From Phragmites australis (Eukaryota; Streptophyta; Magnoliopsida; Poales; Poaceae): a DNA stretch of 64,000 nt. Made by a program: the position numbers and the translations under genes. The notes below the pieces were generated by a model, which saw only the letters and a program-made list of their open reading frames with translations, ran no database searches and was not told the DNA's origin. Location: NCBI RefSeq assembly GCF_958298935.1, contig NC_084928.1, positions 21,731,501 to 21,795,500 of the forward strand. Reading direction: 5' to 3'. Below, piece after piece: positions 10,924-22,079 of the stretch. How positions within the stretch are numbered: the first letter of the stretch is position 1; every line of letters begins with the position of its first letter.

Positions 10924-12281
10924 TCACGCCTGAATGCCTTTACGGTTTGAGCCTTCAGCCTCCTCCACATCACACTGATGGGTCACCCTCTCGTCCTCCT
11001 CCTCATGGGCATGCTTACGGGACGCAACTTCTTTCTCCTCCGCAGCACACAGCTGACGGGCTAACCTCTCATCCTCGTCATGGGCACGCTTCCTAGCCGC
11101 TGCTTCTTGCTCCTCCTTCGCATCATCGTTGGAAGGCCATCCCGTCGATACCAGCTTCGCATCATACATAGTAATTCATATCATTCATTAATAAATAGTA
11201 ATTAATGACATACATTAATATCGTGTCATTTGGCGAAATATAATATGTTTTCAAGCCCCTTGGTAGCCTTCCTCCTTGTCGCATACTCTCTACTAGAAGG
11301 AATGGTGTTATCTGAAGATTTGTGTCGCATACTCTTACATCATATTGCTTCTTGAATTGAACATAGATGATACTCTTTTTTGGGTATCTTGTGTACGCCC
11401 TGTACGTGAATATGAATACCAATTAAACTTAGATGCAATCATCGAGAAGATTAAATGATCGAGTTAACCTGTTTAGCATGTCGATGAGGTGTTGGTAAGT
11501 CGTCTGATCTCTCTTTTATGAGTCCAAGACAATGATCTTGCTCAAGTCTAGGTGGATGACAAGGAGGATCTAATGAAAACTGCAGAATATGTCACCATAG
11601 CAAATTAGTACTAGAATCGAGTTGCCTATAAAATGAAGATGCCCTGGTATGTAGACACGTACTCATAATTGTAGGATAAGAGTATGAATTTCTTGTATTG
11701 GTGGTGAAGCAGACACTTCAATAAGTAGTCCTCGGTGAAGTCTGGATTCTCCCTTATAAGTTTCTGGTTCACAAGCCCAGGATCGATGAATCCTACTTTC
11801 TTATCTAAGTCTTGTTCGCATGCTTGGATCTCCATTCTACGAAAGAGAGAAGTTAACTATGCAATTTCAAGATCATATAACGTGAATTATATGCATATGT
11901 CACTTACAGAGTCCACACTCTGACTATAGCCACATCGAGGGCATCTGTCTTATACAATTCATACAAGTCCTTGAAATACACCCAGAAGGAGCCATCCCTG
12001 TTGAGGAAATATATATCTGTATATCTTACAGGGAACGCCTGAAAACCCTGTCTGCAATGCTCCAAGTACCATTGATGTAATCGGCACATTTGAGTTGTAA
12101 GGTTTCTTTCTATATCTAGTTTGACTAAAGGTTTGGTCAACTCAAACGGCCATGTAACATCTATCTTTTGGATATCCGCTCCCACAGTAAGTCGTGCTAG
12201 TTCCTCTGCTGTTATTCTTTTTAGTTTCCTCAGCAGTGAGTGAATAAACATCCTTGGGTTCCACCAACTCTTAGATTCCAC
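10924..12281 (-). pseudogene. CACTA second protein with Ulp1-like C48 peptidase region
   Basis: The minus-strand piece 12281-11904 (125 residues) matches the conserved region of grass CACTA second proteins: an LHQWYLEHCRQG block and then FKDLYELYKTDALDVAIVR. The piece 11835-11626 continues with the KVGFIDPGLVN-type segment that precedes the Ulp1 fold. Weakly matching pieces run to 11162, and 11169-10924 encodes a charged tail rich in A, E, K and R. The segments are separated by intron-like or decayed sequence, and no complete His-Asp-Cys set is visible. In Ulp1 enzymes the fold removes SUMO-like modifiers; its role in CACTA elements is not established. Confidence 0.65.
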
Positions 12282-12458
12282 CGACTTTTTAGATGATGTT
12301 GTCTGCTTGGATGCTGCGGAACCTAATCGTGTTTTCCGAGCTGATGGCTAGGTTCTTGATGGTGCTGGCTTCTTAAGCGGTGGACTTCTTTGAGGCGATT
12401 GCTGAGGAGGTGGACTTCTTCTAGGAGATGGGTGAGGTAGACTTCTTCTAAGCGATGG

Positions 12459-13432
12459 CTAAGGAGGTGGATTCTTCTCTAAATCAGCGGGGTGTCTCAG
12501 CATTCCATCATCCTTGCACTCCTCGGTGTGCCACCAAAACAGTTCAGTATGCCTTTTGATCACAAATAAACGCTCCAAACAGGGAACTATAGAAAAATAC
12601 CACATCACATTGACGGGAGGCCTTTTCTTCTTTCCTTCACCATCGATATCATCACGGTCATGCTTGTACCGTGATGCATAATAGACGAGACATGCTTCCA
12701 GGTCTGCATGCTCTCTGCGATAAAACATGCAATCGTTTGGACATGCATATATTTTCTGCACTTCCAACCCCAATGGGCACACAACATGCTTGGTATGTGT
12801 TTTTTGGCAGCACATTTCCCTTTGGAAGCAATTTCTGCAAGAACAGTAACAACTCTGTGAAGCTTGTATCAGACCACCCGTTGCTTGCCTTCAATTGTAG
12901 CAGTGAAAGCACGGTGCGCAACTTTGTGTACTCCCTCTCGCAGCCCGGGAACAACAGTGTTTTAGAGTCCTCTACCATATGCTGGAACTTTTGAAACTCT
13001 CTTTCATTGGTGAAGTTCCCCTCCCCATCGCGCAACATCTGCTCCAGATCATCGGCGTCGGCCAACATCTCCTCTAGATCATCATCGACCAACGTATCTC
13101 TGGTAGGGGGCATATTGGTGGATTTGTCAGCCGGTATATCAGTGCATAAGTCTTCGTCTTCTCTGCCAATGTATTGCCCTTCCTGTACGATCTCAGCTTC
13201 ACCGTGCTCGGTCCAATAAGTATAGCCAGGCATAAAGCCCCTTGGTCAAGTGGGAATGTATCTGTTGGGTGGTGAAAAACTGTTTCTTGTTCTCGCGATC
13301 GACGCATGGACAACACATGTATTGAAATAGTGTATTTGACTTGTGCGCCACGGCTTGTACCAGGAAACAATCCATGCCGTTCTTGTACTCTGCACTCACA
13401 CGGCTCATATCGTACATCCATCTTTTGTCCAT
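12459..13432 (-). pseudogene. TNPD-type transposase, N-terminal part only
   Basis: The minus-strand start at 13432 gives a transposase-associated domain (MDKRWMYDMSR, a C-P-C-V-D cysteine cluster, then the IHSHL motif). A shift of frame near 13235 moves into the 191-residue stretch 13233-12658 (YTYWTEHGEAE, acidic linker). A further shift leads into 12815-12459, with the CPLGLEVQKIYACPNDCMFYR block and a VMWYFSIVPCLERLF segment that normally leads into the TNP2 catalytic core. That core (several hundred residues) is deleted, and the frame runs into a proline-rich joint shared with the next protein. Inactive. Confidence 0.8.
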
Positions 13433-14599
13433 CTACAATTATATCATTATTGTAAATCCAAATTCATAACATCTGGAAAATTTTACAATCACCAACAAAT
13501 AAATTACCTCATCATCTCCTACAGGCAATTGGCCCGGGTTGGAGGAGCCGCCTTTTGTATGCTTTCGCTTACGCTTCCGATGAGTATTTATTGGTGCCAT
13601 CCCTAGAATGTTTTTTATTATTAAACCCTTTTTTAGGACTAAATAACTAAAAATAAAAAATGCTCATACATAAAGTTTATATATTGGAGCTTGCTAATTA
13701 AATAAAATATAAAACATATAATTGGATCTTGCTACATAACTAAATACCATGGAGAAATTTTCTAATTCATTAAAAATCAAAATAAATACGCTCATACCTA
13801 AAGTTTTCATATAGGAGCATGCTAATTAATTAAATAAAAATATAATTGGAGCTTGCAACATACCTAAATATCATGGCTAATTTTTCTAATTCATTATAAA
13901 TCAAAAATAAATATGCTCATACCTAAAGTTTCTATATAGGAGCTTGCTAAATTAATTAATAAATAAATATGCTAAAACCTATAGCTAATGTAAATCAATA
14001 ATAAAGACACTTTCCACCATAAGCTACTAATTGAAGCTTCCGTATAATAAATGAAATATAATTGCATCTACATTGTCTTAAAACATCATGGCCATAGGTG
14101 CATCTTCATCTTTTCAAAATCTAGAGCAATTTAGCAAATTAAATTCAACTAGAAATGGATTGGAGATGAAGTTACATACCTTGGAACACCTAGGGCATGA
14201 GGATTCCTCAAAATTTTGAAGCTACTAAGAACTTGGTGACCAAAAATGGTTGCCACCGAGCAAACAGAGCTCCTCTCTATTGTGTGCTCGGGCTTAGGGA
14301 AGGAGAGGATGACTTTTATATAGTCGAGACATCACTGCTGGCTCATATAACAAGCTAGCAGTGATGCCCTGCTATCACCGCCGGTCGGTGGATTAAACCA
14401 GTAGTGAAGATGGAGCAGGACATCACTGCCGGTTCAAGCCAACAGCCAGAAGTGATGCCTTTATCACTGCTAGTTCGTAAGCCACGATGACTATATTTTT
14501 CCCGCGCGGCTTATGAACCGGCAGTGATTCCCCATCACTGTCGGCCCATTACGAACCGGTAGTAATGGGCCGGTATATATAGGGGTTTATGTAGTAGTG

Positions 14600-15665
14600 G
14601 TAGTAGAAAAACCTACTCCTAGGGTATATATATTCCCGACTCAAAAGAGTAAGCATTTGGATGAGAGTAGCAAGGATATGCCACAAGTTAAATTTATTTA
14701 TTTGAAAAAGCAATTTAAAATTACATATGTATGATAAACTAACATAAACCAACCATAATGACTATCCTCACATGGCAACATACTGATATCCATAGCCAAA
14801 AAGTAAACTAGCTATTATCAAGCATAAGATATACAAGAACCAACTTCCATCATTGCACATCCAACCATGCCACAAATCCACGAAACTCTATGATTGATGT
14901 CCAATGAACATTATGAATGTCATGACCAAAAGTACGGTAATTCAAAATGATTTTACACTTTTTATGGGAGTAATTCTTTACCCACATGATATGAGACCAT
15001 TTGACTCATGCAATTGATCACATTGCAAGACGGGGTACCCGTGACAACATTTTCCAATTATGCCCTGACTGTTTGGGTATTCACCTCTCGGTGTGAAGGC
15101 TACATAGGTCCCCTCCTAGAGCAACCTCAATTGCTTCTACAAGCCAACCCATTCATACTGTAGGTGTTCAAGCCAAAAGATCGTAGCTCCAAAAGGTATT
15201 TGGCTCATCTTTACCATACTCGACTTAATCGGTTCAAGTGAGCCTATAACATCCAAGATTCCCTTCCTGAACCATCCCTAACACTAGTACGTCCAAACCT
15301 TCTCTCATGCTCACAATCTCATCATTCCATCATTATTTTTTGAAACATAATTAAAGGCTCACAAACTATGGATGATCCACCGGTTGAATTCTACCAGTGG
15401 GGGGTAAGATATGGTGCTCGGGAGCACAGTGACTCGATGGCTGGCAGGCATCGCCGGCCTCATGGTGTGCCAGTTCTGTGTACAGAAATGAGAGGGAGAA
15501 GGGAGAGGATGACGAGTAGAGTCCACAGTGAATAGTGAGCATAAGATAACTAATGAACCTCGCTCTTAGTTCAAATGGGGAGGCTAAATCGGTCCAAAAA
15601 TCTTGATTCTTTTGTGGAGCAACTATAATTCGAGAAGAATCCATTTGGAAAGGGCTAACATAATG
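14600..15665 (-). repeat. Gypsy 3' LTR, proximal part
   Basis: On the minus strand, 15665 down to 14600 matches 62768 to about 63790 of the plus-strand copy over about 1 kb. Shared blocks include AAATGGATTCTTCTC, ATTTTTGGACC and TGACTCATGCAATTG-like segments. It lies just downstream of the integrase of the minus-strand gypsy element and lacks roughly the first 360 bp of the LTR. The LTR continues beyond the CACTA element at 9600-10213. Confidence 0.8.
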
Positions 15666-16250
15666 TGGTATCAATTTTCCTTTAACTTGGAACCATTATG
15701 TTCCTTTGAGAGGAGCGACTTTGAGGTAAACAAAATCTCCAATAAGTTAATGTGAGCTCATGCCGATGATGATAGGCATAGCTCTTTTGACGATATTACG
15801 CCATGAGCAAACACTCGTGAATGGTCTTGACATGCTTATCCACCTCCTTCACATAGTACGGAACAAATAATGTTCTCTCGCTAGGATCAGACAAATTTAG
15901 AGGATTTTGACACCTTCTTCCATAAAGTGCTTCGAAGGGGACATTTTGATGCTTGATTGACAGCTATTGTTGAAGGAGAATTTTGCGAATGGCAAACAAC
16001 TCTCCCACTTCTTTCCACATGTAAGAGCAGAAGCCCTCAACATGTCTTCAAGAATTTGATTAGCCCTCTCAACTTGACCTCCAGTTTGGGGTCAAAGGCG
16101 GTGCTATGCACTACAAGTCATTTCCCAAACCAAACAATACATTGATCATCCAAGGAAAAAGAATTTGATTTTCCCTCTTTCTTCTTGTGACAAATTCAGG
16201 CCATACCCTTATCATTCTTTTGTGCTTCTTTGATATGATCAAGGAGGGTG
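15666..16250 (-). pseudogene. Gypsy integrase, internally deleted
   Basis: Minus-strand reading passes from the segment after RNase H (a DDQ-type block and a VVHSTxF-like segment) straight to the LEDM and YGKKW region of the integrase C-terminal half. It then reaches ALYGRRC and the DFVYLKVAPLKGT segment. The HHCC finger and early core residues are missing. The frame breaks repeatedly. Confidence 0.7.
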
Positions 16251-16254
16251 GATT

Positions 16255-17560
16255 TTATCTCGATGTTTGCAAGAAATCCCTTGGAGACCTACTCAAGCCC
16301 AAGCCTCCAAAAATCATCAAAATGGGTGGAAACTCCGGGCATGACCATAAGACAATGCACCAAGCCTTTTGGCTCAAGGCATCGGCAATGATGTTTGCCT
16401 TGCTGGGATGGTGATGAACTTCCAACTCATAGTCCTTGATTAATTCAATCCATCTTCTTTGTCTCATGTTAAGATTGGCTTGAGTGAAGATATATTTGAG
16501 AATTTTGTGGTCGGTGTAGATGTTGCAAAGATTCCCAAGGAGGTAATGGCACCAAACTTGTAGAGTGTGCACAACAGTCGTAAGCTCAAGATCATGAGTA
16601 GGATAATTTTCTTTGTGGTACTTTAATTTACAAGAAGCATAGGAGACGACGAGGCCCTCTTGGACGAGTATACAACCGAGGCCAATTCAAGAAGCAATGC
16701 AATAAATATAAAAAAAATTATTCATCTCCGGTTGAGCAACAGTGGGAGCAGTGGTGAGAAGATTCTTCAAGTTTTGGAAAGCTTGCTCACAAGCATCAGA
16801 CCATTCGAAAGCCATGCCTTTCTTAAAGAGTTCAGTCATGGGCTTGGCAGTTTTGGAGAAATTCTTGATGAACCGTTGGTAGCATCCCACTAGTCAAAGA
16901 AAACTCCAGATATCAGTGTTGCTCCGAGGCTACACGCAATTGAGCATATCTTGCACCTTCACCTTCCTCAAGTCAATCGTGACTCCATCTTTGGAAAGGA
17001 TGTGACCAAGGAAACCAACTTTTAGCCAAAACTAGCATTTGCTAAATTTGGCATAGAGACAATGTTCACAGTGTCATTCAAGATTGATCCTAAGATGTTG
17101 GGCATGCTCATCTTCAGTTTTGGAATAGATGAGGATATCATCGATGAAGATCATGACAAAAGAATCAAGCTCTTCCATGAAGACAGTATTCATTAAATAT
17201 ACGAAGTATTTCGATGCATTGGTTAGGCTGGAAGATATGATGGTGAACTCATAGAATCCATAATGAGTAGAGAAGGCCATTTAGGAACGTCCTCCAATCA
17301 GATCTTTATATGCTGATAATCCAACCTAAGATCAATATTGGAAAAGAATCGTGCACCGGTCAATTGATCGAACAAGATATTGATTCGAGAAAGAGGATTA
17401 TTATTTTTTATGGTGACCACATTAAGAAGATGATAATCTATGCACATTCTTAAGGTTTCATCTTTCTTTTTGACAAAGAGAACTAAGCATCCGCAAGGTG
17501 AGGAACTCGGTTAAATGAAACACTTCTCAAGAAATTCCTTTAATTATTTTTTCAATTCTA
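16255..17560 (-). pseudogene. Gypsy reverse transcriptase and RNase H
   Basis: The open piece 17280-17074 shows the RT palm: MAFSTHYGFYEFTI, and the catalytic box as [10 protein letters not shown]. The piece 16890-16687 shows the RT-RNase H connection (FIKNFSKTAKPMTELFKKG, FEWSDACEQAF). The piece 16572-16255 shows the RNase H end ([15 protein letters not shown], then HHHPSKANIIADALSQKA). The catalytic Asp pair of RT and the TDH Asp of RNase H are still visible, but the frame is broken between pieces. Confidence 0.85.
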
Positions 17561-17639
17561 ACAATTCATTTGGAGGCATTCCATAAGGATTTTTAGATAT
17601 CGGGGCCATTCCAAGCATGAGCTTGATGACAAATTGAAT

Positions 17640-18740
17640 GTCCTAGTCAAGCTCCAAAATTGAAAATAATATGGGTGGGATGAGAATTTATGGAGAGCGT
17701 ACCCATAAGAATATTGGCATCCTTATGAGCTTCTTCCATGGTGGTGCGATTGATGCAACAACGCTTGGAAGCTTGCGTGTTCTTTGAGGCTTGACGAGGT
17801 GGTTGCATGGGAGGTGGTGGTGGTGGCCTTGGAGCATTCACCACACAACCTTGCATGGGGAGGCAACAATCACACGTGAAGTGTCCGGTGCACCAATAAT
17901 TTAATCATGGGCCCCTTGGCCCACTGGCTGGATTTCTTGGTTTTTCGTGTGCCATTGAGCTTCCCCTTGAGGAGGGTGAAATGGATGCCACAATATCCAT
18001 ATCAACCGCAGGGTAACCAAGGTTGGGACACGGAGTGGAGGAGTCCCCATGCATGGACGTTGAGAGTTCATGCCCACCAAAGGAAATGAGACCCTCTTGT
18101 GCTTCTTTTCTTCTTGATGTATCTTTATCTTGTGCTCCACCATGAGAGAGGTGTTCACCAACTTGTTGAAGTCAGTGAACTAAATGGCCAATAGACGATC
18201 TTGGATCTTTGAGGAAAGGCCACCTATAAAGCGGCCTTGTTTCTTTGCATCGGTTTCGTTCTTGGTGCATATTGGGCCAAGTGGTTGAACTCTTGCAAAC
18301 AATACATCACAAAATTTCCCCTTTGTTTCAAGTCCAAGAACTTCCACCTCTTTATTTCATCACACCCTTGGTGATGTCATAGTCACAGAAGGCTCATGGA
18401 ATTCCACCAAAGCGACATGATGCTTGGCGTCTTTCATAGCGAGGTAGTTAGTCCACCATGCACCCGCCATGCCTTGAAGTTGATGGGCGGCAAAGAGGCC
18501 TTTCTCATGATCTTTGCATTGGAGAAGTGCAAGCTTTTGTTCGATGGAGTGGAGTTAATGATCAACATCGAGGGGACCCTTGGCTCACACAAAAGGAGGT
18601 ATGAGTGTGAAGGACGTCCGTATTATCATCATAGCATTCAGCACCTCCATATTATGCATGAGAGCTTGAAGGAGCTCGGTTTGGTCTTGGTGGTTTTGCT
18701 CAATCCTCATCAACTGGTCAGTGGTAGTGGTAGGTTGGGT
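17640..18740 (-). pseudogene. Gypsy gag and protease region
   Basis: Minus-strand translation shows a gag-like helix-rich segment and the segment 18161-17901. A decayed CCHC-type finger (CTGHFTCDC) follows near 17880, then a proline run and the piece 17856-17647, which has the protease lead-in ILMGTLSINSHP. The protease catalytic Asp of the usual FDSGA motif is replaced (FNFGA). Several stops are present. Confidence 0.65.
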
Positions 18741-19289
18741 CTGCTTGAGCCCTCAGGAATATCATCCCCAAAACTGTTATGAATCCATCCTATCATCAAA
18801 TCCAATGTTAGTGATTACAAGGTATTCACGAGAGAATAACAACAAAAGAAAGGACTTTTGGACAGCAAGGAGGGGATATTTCGACATGAATGTGATTAGG
18901 GTCTTTAAAGACCACCTAATGTGAATGTATGAAACATAAATGACAGGAAAAAGAATATGCTTGCATTCCTAACCAAACGTTGTCATTTTCATTACTCCCC
19001 AACATGACCCTCAAGCACATACATTCACTGTATCGACTATTTCTCATACATGACCCCTCATGCCAAATAAAACAAGCACGAGTGGCCTCCATGTGACCAA
19101 TACTATATGGACAACACATACGCCATTTTCAATGTTTTCACATTGCCATGTCCCAGCTACATGGGCAAATAGCTACGTCCTTTGATCATGTAGTGAACGA
19201 ATATCCCATCATGCTTATATCAAGTGGCCATGATTATAGCCTCATGGAGAACGAATGTAGTACATTGGCCTCTAGATGATTTCTTTCTT
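18741..19289. other. Unassigned stretch between two gypsy elements
   Basis: About 550 bp without a coding match. It could be leader or 5' LTR of the minus-strand gypsy to its left, or the 3' part of the Tat element to its right. Neither is demonstrated here. Confidence 0.3.
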
Positions 19290-19644
19290 ATCCAGCACCG
19301 ATCATTCCACAACAATTATTGCACTCACGGCCTGTGAGGTGGCTGAAATATATAAGAATAATTCTTCACTCGGCTTGGGCGAGGTTAAGACATGGGCACT
19401 CGAGAGGTATTTCTTAAGATCTTGAAACACAGTCTCTGCCTAATCTATCCATACAAAAGATTTGTTATTCTTTAACAACTTAAAGAATGGGAGTCCTCAT
19501 TTCCCAAGTTGAGATATAAACTAGCTGAGTGAAGTAATGCACCCGATTAGGCGTTGAACCTCCTTCTTGTTCCTAGGGGAGCACATTTCTTCAATAGCCT
19601 TAATTTTTTGGGGGTTTACTTTGATTCCTGGACTCGACACCAAG
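19290..19644 (-). pseudogene. Tat-type gypsy RT/RNase H connection fragment
   Basis: Minus-strand translation gives the block GIKVNPKKIKAIEEM, then PRNKKEVQRLIGCITSLS, a LPFFKLLK segment and LSSAHVLTSPK. This is the thumb and connection region typical of Tat-lineage polyproteins. It continues the RT core that stops at 21408. Confidence 0.75.
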
Positions 19645-19945
19645 TGATGAGCCTATGGCTCCTTCAGATACGATCAATACTATTAATACTCCTCAAATCA
19701 TATAAGGTCTAATTACAAGAGCACGTGCACGACACTTAGACCACCAGGTGAACTTGTTTCTCGATGTTCATGCTTCCTTTAATGGATTACTACTAAACTA
19801 TTGTGATATTTTATTGCTTAAGAATGTAGGAGAAGCACCACAACCTTACTCGGATGTCACCCCTCGAAGGCCAAGTCTACTCGGACTCGAGGCTGAGCTC
19901 TAGTCGTGGTCATGGTCGAAGTCGTGGTCCTGGTCAAAGTCATGG

Positions 19946-20586
19946 TTATGGGCTGTTCTAAAGAAAACTTTGAGGATGTGGGAAGAGTGTTTACCGCATA
20001 TCGAATTTGCTTACAATAGGTTGGTACACTCCATCACCAAGGTAAGTCCGTTCTGGGTAGTTTATGGATTTAATCCCCATGCTCCTATTGATTTACTACC
20101 TTTGTCTACTTTTAAAAGACTTAATTTAGATGCTAAGAATGTGCTGAATATATTCTTAAGTTGCATGAAATAATTAAAAATAATATAGAGAGCATGACTA
20201 AAAAGTATTTGATTGCTGGAAGTAAAGGTATGAAAGAAATAAAATTTGAACCAGATGATTTAGTTTGGTTACATTTGAGGAAGGATAGGTTTCCAGAACT
20301 AAGAAAATAAAAATTGATGTCTAAGGCTGATGAAGCATTTAAGATAATTGAGAAAATTAATGACAATGCATACAAATTAGACCTACCTGTAGATTTTAGG
20401 GTTAGTCCCACATTTAACATTTCATATTTGAAGCCCTACTTGGGAGAAGAAGAAGAGCTTGAGTCGAGGATGACTCCAATTCAAGAGGGGCAGGCTGATG
20501 AGCCCATAGATCCTTCAGATATGATCAATACTATTAATATTCCTCAAATCATACAAGGTCCAATTACAAGAGCACGTGCATGGTAA
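19946..20586 (+). pseudogene. Chromovirus integrase C-terminal region, running into the LTR
   Basis: The open piece 19970-20173 carries WEECLPHIEFAYNR and FWVVYGFNP motifs of the integrase core end. The region 20174-20313 is out of frame, then 20314-20586 stays open for 90 residues. That piece has KINDNAYKLDLP, a VSPTFNISYLKPYLGEEEE segment and a final GPITRARA motif. The last roughly 30 codons lie inside the 3' LTR (from 20496), so the polyprotein end overlaps the LTR. Centromeric (CRM) chromoviruses are known to show such an overlap; assignment to CRM is not proven. Confidence 0.75.
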
Positions 20587-21407
20587 TTAGACCATCAGGT
20601 GAACTCGTTTCTCGCTATTTATGCTTCTTTTGATGGATTACTACTAAATTCTTGTGATATGTTATTGCTTAGGAACGTGGGAGAAGCACCACAACCTTAC
20701 CTGGGCGTCATCTCTCGAAGGCCAAGTCTACTCAGACTCGAGGCTGAGCTCTAGGCATGGTCGTGGTCGTGGTCGAGTTTTAGGATAGCATGTCAGTAAA
20801 ACGGGTATAACTCTCTCATACGAAGTCCGTTTTAGGCGATCTTGAACATTCTAGAAAGCCTACGACGAGCCATTTCCAATAGATATGAGCTCGATAAAAT
20901 ATTCCTTATAGTTTAGTCAGAGTTAAAGAAATAAGATGCTACATCACCATTTTGGACCTAGTTGGGTCTCGTCATCGTGTAGGGGTCGGAGTCCAGGTTG
21001 TGTATACCTTTTTCCACAGCTGCACAACCCTAGGTTGACTTCCTCACGTCCCCCTATAAATATACAATAGATGTCATAGTTTAGGCTTGGATTTAGATTA
21101 GGTTATTCTGTTTTCGATAGTTTCGCTGTTTATTGGTTTGTTGAACCCTAACTCGAGTAGTTCATTGGTAATTAGCAATATTCAAATTGCATCTACCTGT
21201 TTTTGCTGATGTTCTCGATTCTCTTGCAAGAATAGCCTTCTTGGCAAGGTCAACCACATCTTGGCATGGGTGATAACCACAGAGTAGTGGTGTAGTGGTT
21301 GCAAGAGTTCTTGATCTGTTCTAGTCGGAGCCTTAGGATCATCAATGTTGAAACTCTATCAATCGACTTACCATATTACCTTCACAAGAATGGGCAAGCG
21401 TACCTCA
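20496..21407 (+). repeat. 3' LTR of the deleted chromovirus
   Basis: It starts TGATGAGCCC and ends CCTCA, immediately before the CCAAG target duplication. Its first 290 bp match the truncated 5' LTR at 19645. It contains a TATAAATA-type box near 21055, placing U3 and R in the expected order. Length is 912 bp. Confidence 0.8.
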
Positions 21408-21900
21408 CCAAGAATCCAAGTAGCTTCCTTAACTAAAAAACACACTTTTCTAGATTGAGCATCATACGTTGTTTCCTGATATGGTCAAAGGTCTCCTGGA
21501 GGTTTGAGAGGAGATCTTTTTTGAACTAGCTCTTTACCACCACATCATCGACATATGCTTCAACATTCCTTCCGATCTGAATATGGAGGGTAAGTTGCAT
21601 GGCATGTTGGAAAGTGGCATCGATGCACTTCAAACCAAATGTTATCTTAGCATAGCAGTATACCCTGAAAGGTGATGTAAATGAGGTTTTTCTTCATCCT
21701 CTTTGCTCATGCTTATTTGATGATAACCTGAGTAGGTGTCCCAAAAGCTAAGCAACTCACAACCAGCAATCAAATTGACTAGTTGGTCAATTCTAGGAAG
21801 TGGGAAGGGATCTTTCGGATATGCTTTATTAAGGTTGGTGTAGTCAAAGCACATTCTCCACTTGCCATTAGATTTTTAGACCATAATCGGGTTGGCTAAC
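21408..21900 (-). pseudogene. Tat-type gypsy reverse transcriptase core
   Basis: The piece 21854-21642 shows the RT finger and palm segment (DYTNLNKAYPKDPFPLPRID, then a CELLSFWDTYSGYHQI stretch). After a frame change, reading on the minus strand reaches the catalytic box as VEAYVDDVVVKS near 21540. The motif spelling is that of the Tat/Ogre lineage, unlike the [10 protein letters not shown] type of the chromoviruses in this window. Upstream residues LANPIMV sit next to the solo LTR insertion. Confidence 0.85.
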
Positions 21901-22079
21901 TGTTGCGAACATGGCCATTTTAGGGCATGTATGTGATTTTGGTGATTAATGATAACATAGTCAATGGGACTAACATGTTTGTCATGTATATGCTTTAATA
22001 GGTCTCATGAATGCAATACATGAAGAAGCCACTGAAGTGGGACTCAAGAAAGTGTGAATTGGACAAGTTCTAAAAAAGA

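Larger units (their letters stand above)
10214..14599 (-). mobile_element. CACTA (En/Spm) deletion derivative, TSD GTA
   Basis: The left end is CACTACTGCAGAAACCCCC; the right end, reverse complemented, is CACTACTACATAAACCCC. The sequence GTA flanks both sides (10211-10213, 14600-14602). Subterminal arrays of the type CACTGCCGGCT and its complement occupy about 10230-10480 and 14330-14590. Coding is on the minus strand: the N-terminal part of a TNPD-type transposase, then a proline-rich joint, then the second CACTA protein with a Ulp1-like region. The TNPD catalytic core is absent, so the copy cannot transpose on its own. It is inserted inside the LTR of the gypsy element to its right. Confidence 0.93.
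15666..18740 (-). mobile_element. Ty3/gypsy chromovirus body, minus strand
   Basis: On the minus strand the order is gag (about 18740-17880), protease (about 17860-17640), reverse transcriptase (about 17560-16920), RNase H (about 16890-16330) and integrase (about 16250-15666), as in Ty3/gypsy elements. All parts carry stops and frameshifts. The integrase lacks its zinc finger and the first half of its core, a lesion shared with the copy at 45309-47088. A junction near 15660 joins integrase directly to mid-LTR, so the chromodomain, polypurine tract and LTR start are missing. Confidence 0.85.
19645..21407 (+). mobile_element. Internally deleted chromovirus with TSD CCAAG
   Basis: The insert starts TGATGAGCC and ends GTACCTCA, flanked by CCAAG at 19640-19644 and 21408-21412. 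The first roughly 300 bp (19645-19945) repeat as a direct copy of 20496 to about 20785, so they are a truncated 5' LTR. The 3' LTR is complete at 20496-21407 (912 bp). Between them lies only the C-terminal part of integrase. Leader, gag, protease, RT and RNase H are deleted. A promoter-like CCCCTATAAATATACA occurs at about 21051 in the 3' LTR. Confidence 0.88.

Noticed and set aside
14549..14752. 67-residue minus-strand frame
   Set aside because: It spans the CACTA/LTR junction and target duplication, so it cannot be a conserved gene.
18396..18924. 128- and 67-residue plus-strand frames
   Set aside because: Antisense to gypsy gag; the minus strand gives the consistent gag-protease-RT order.
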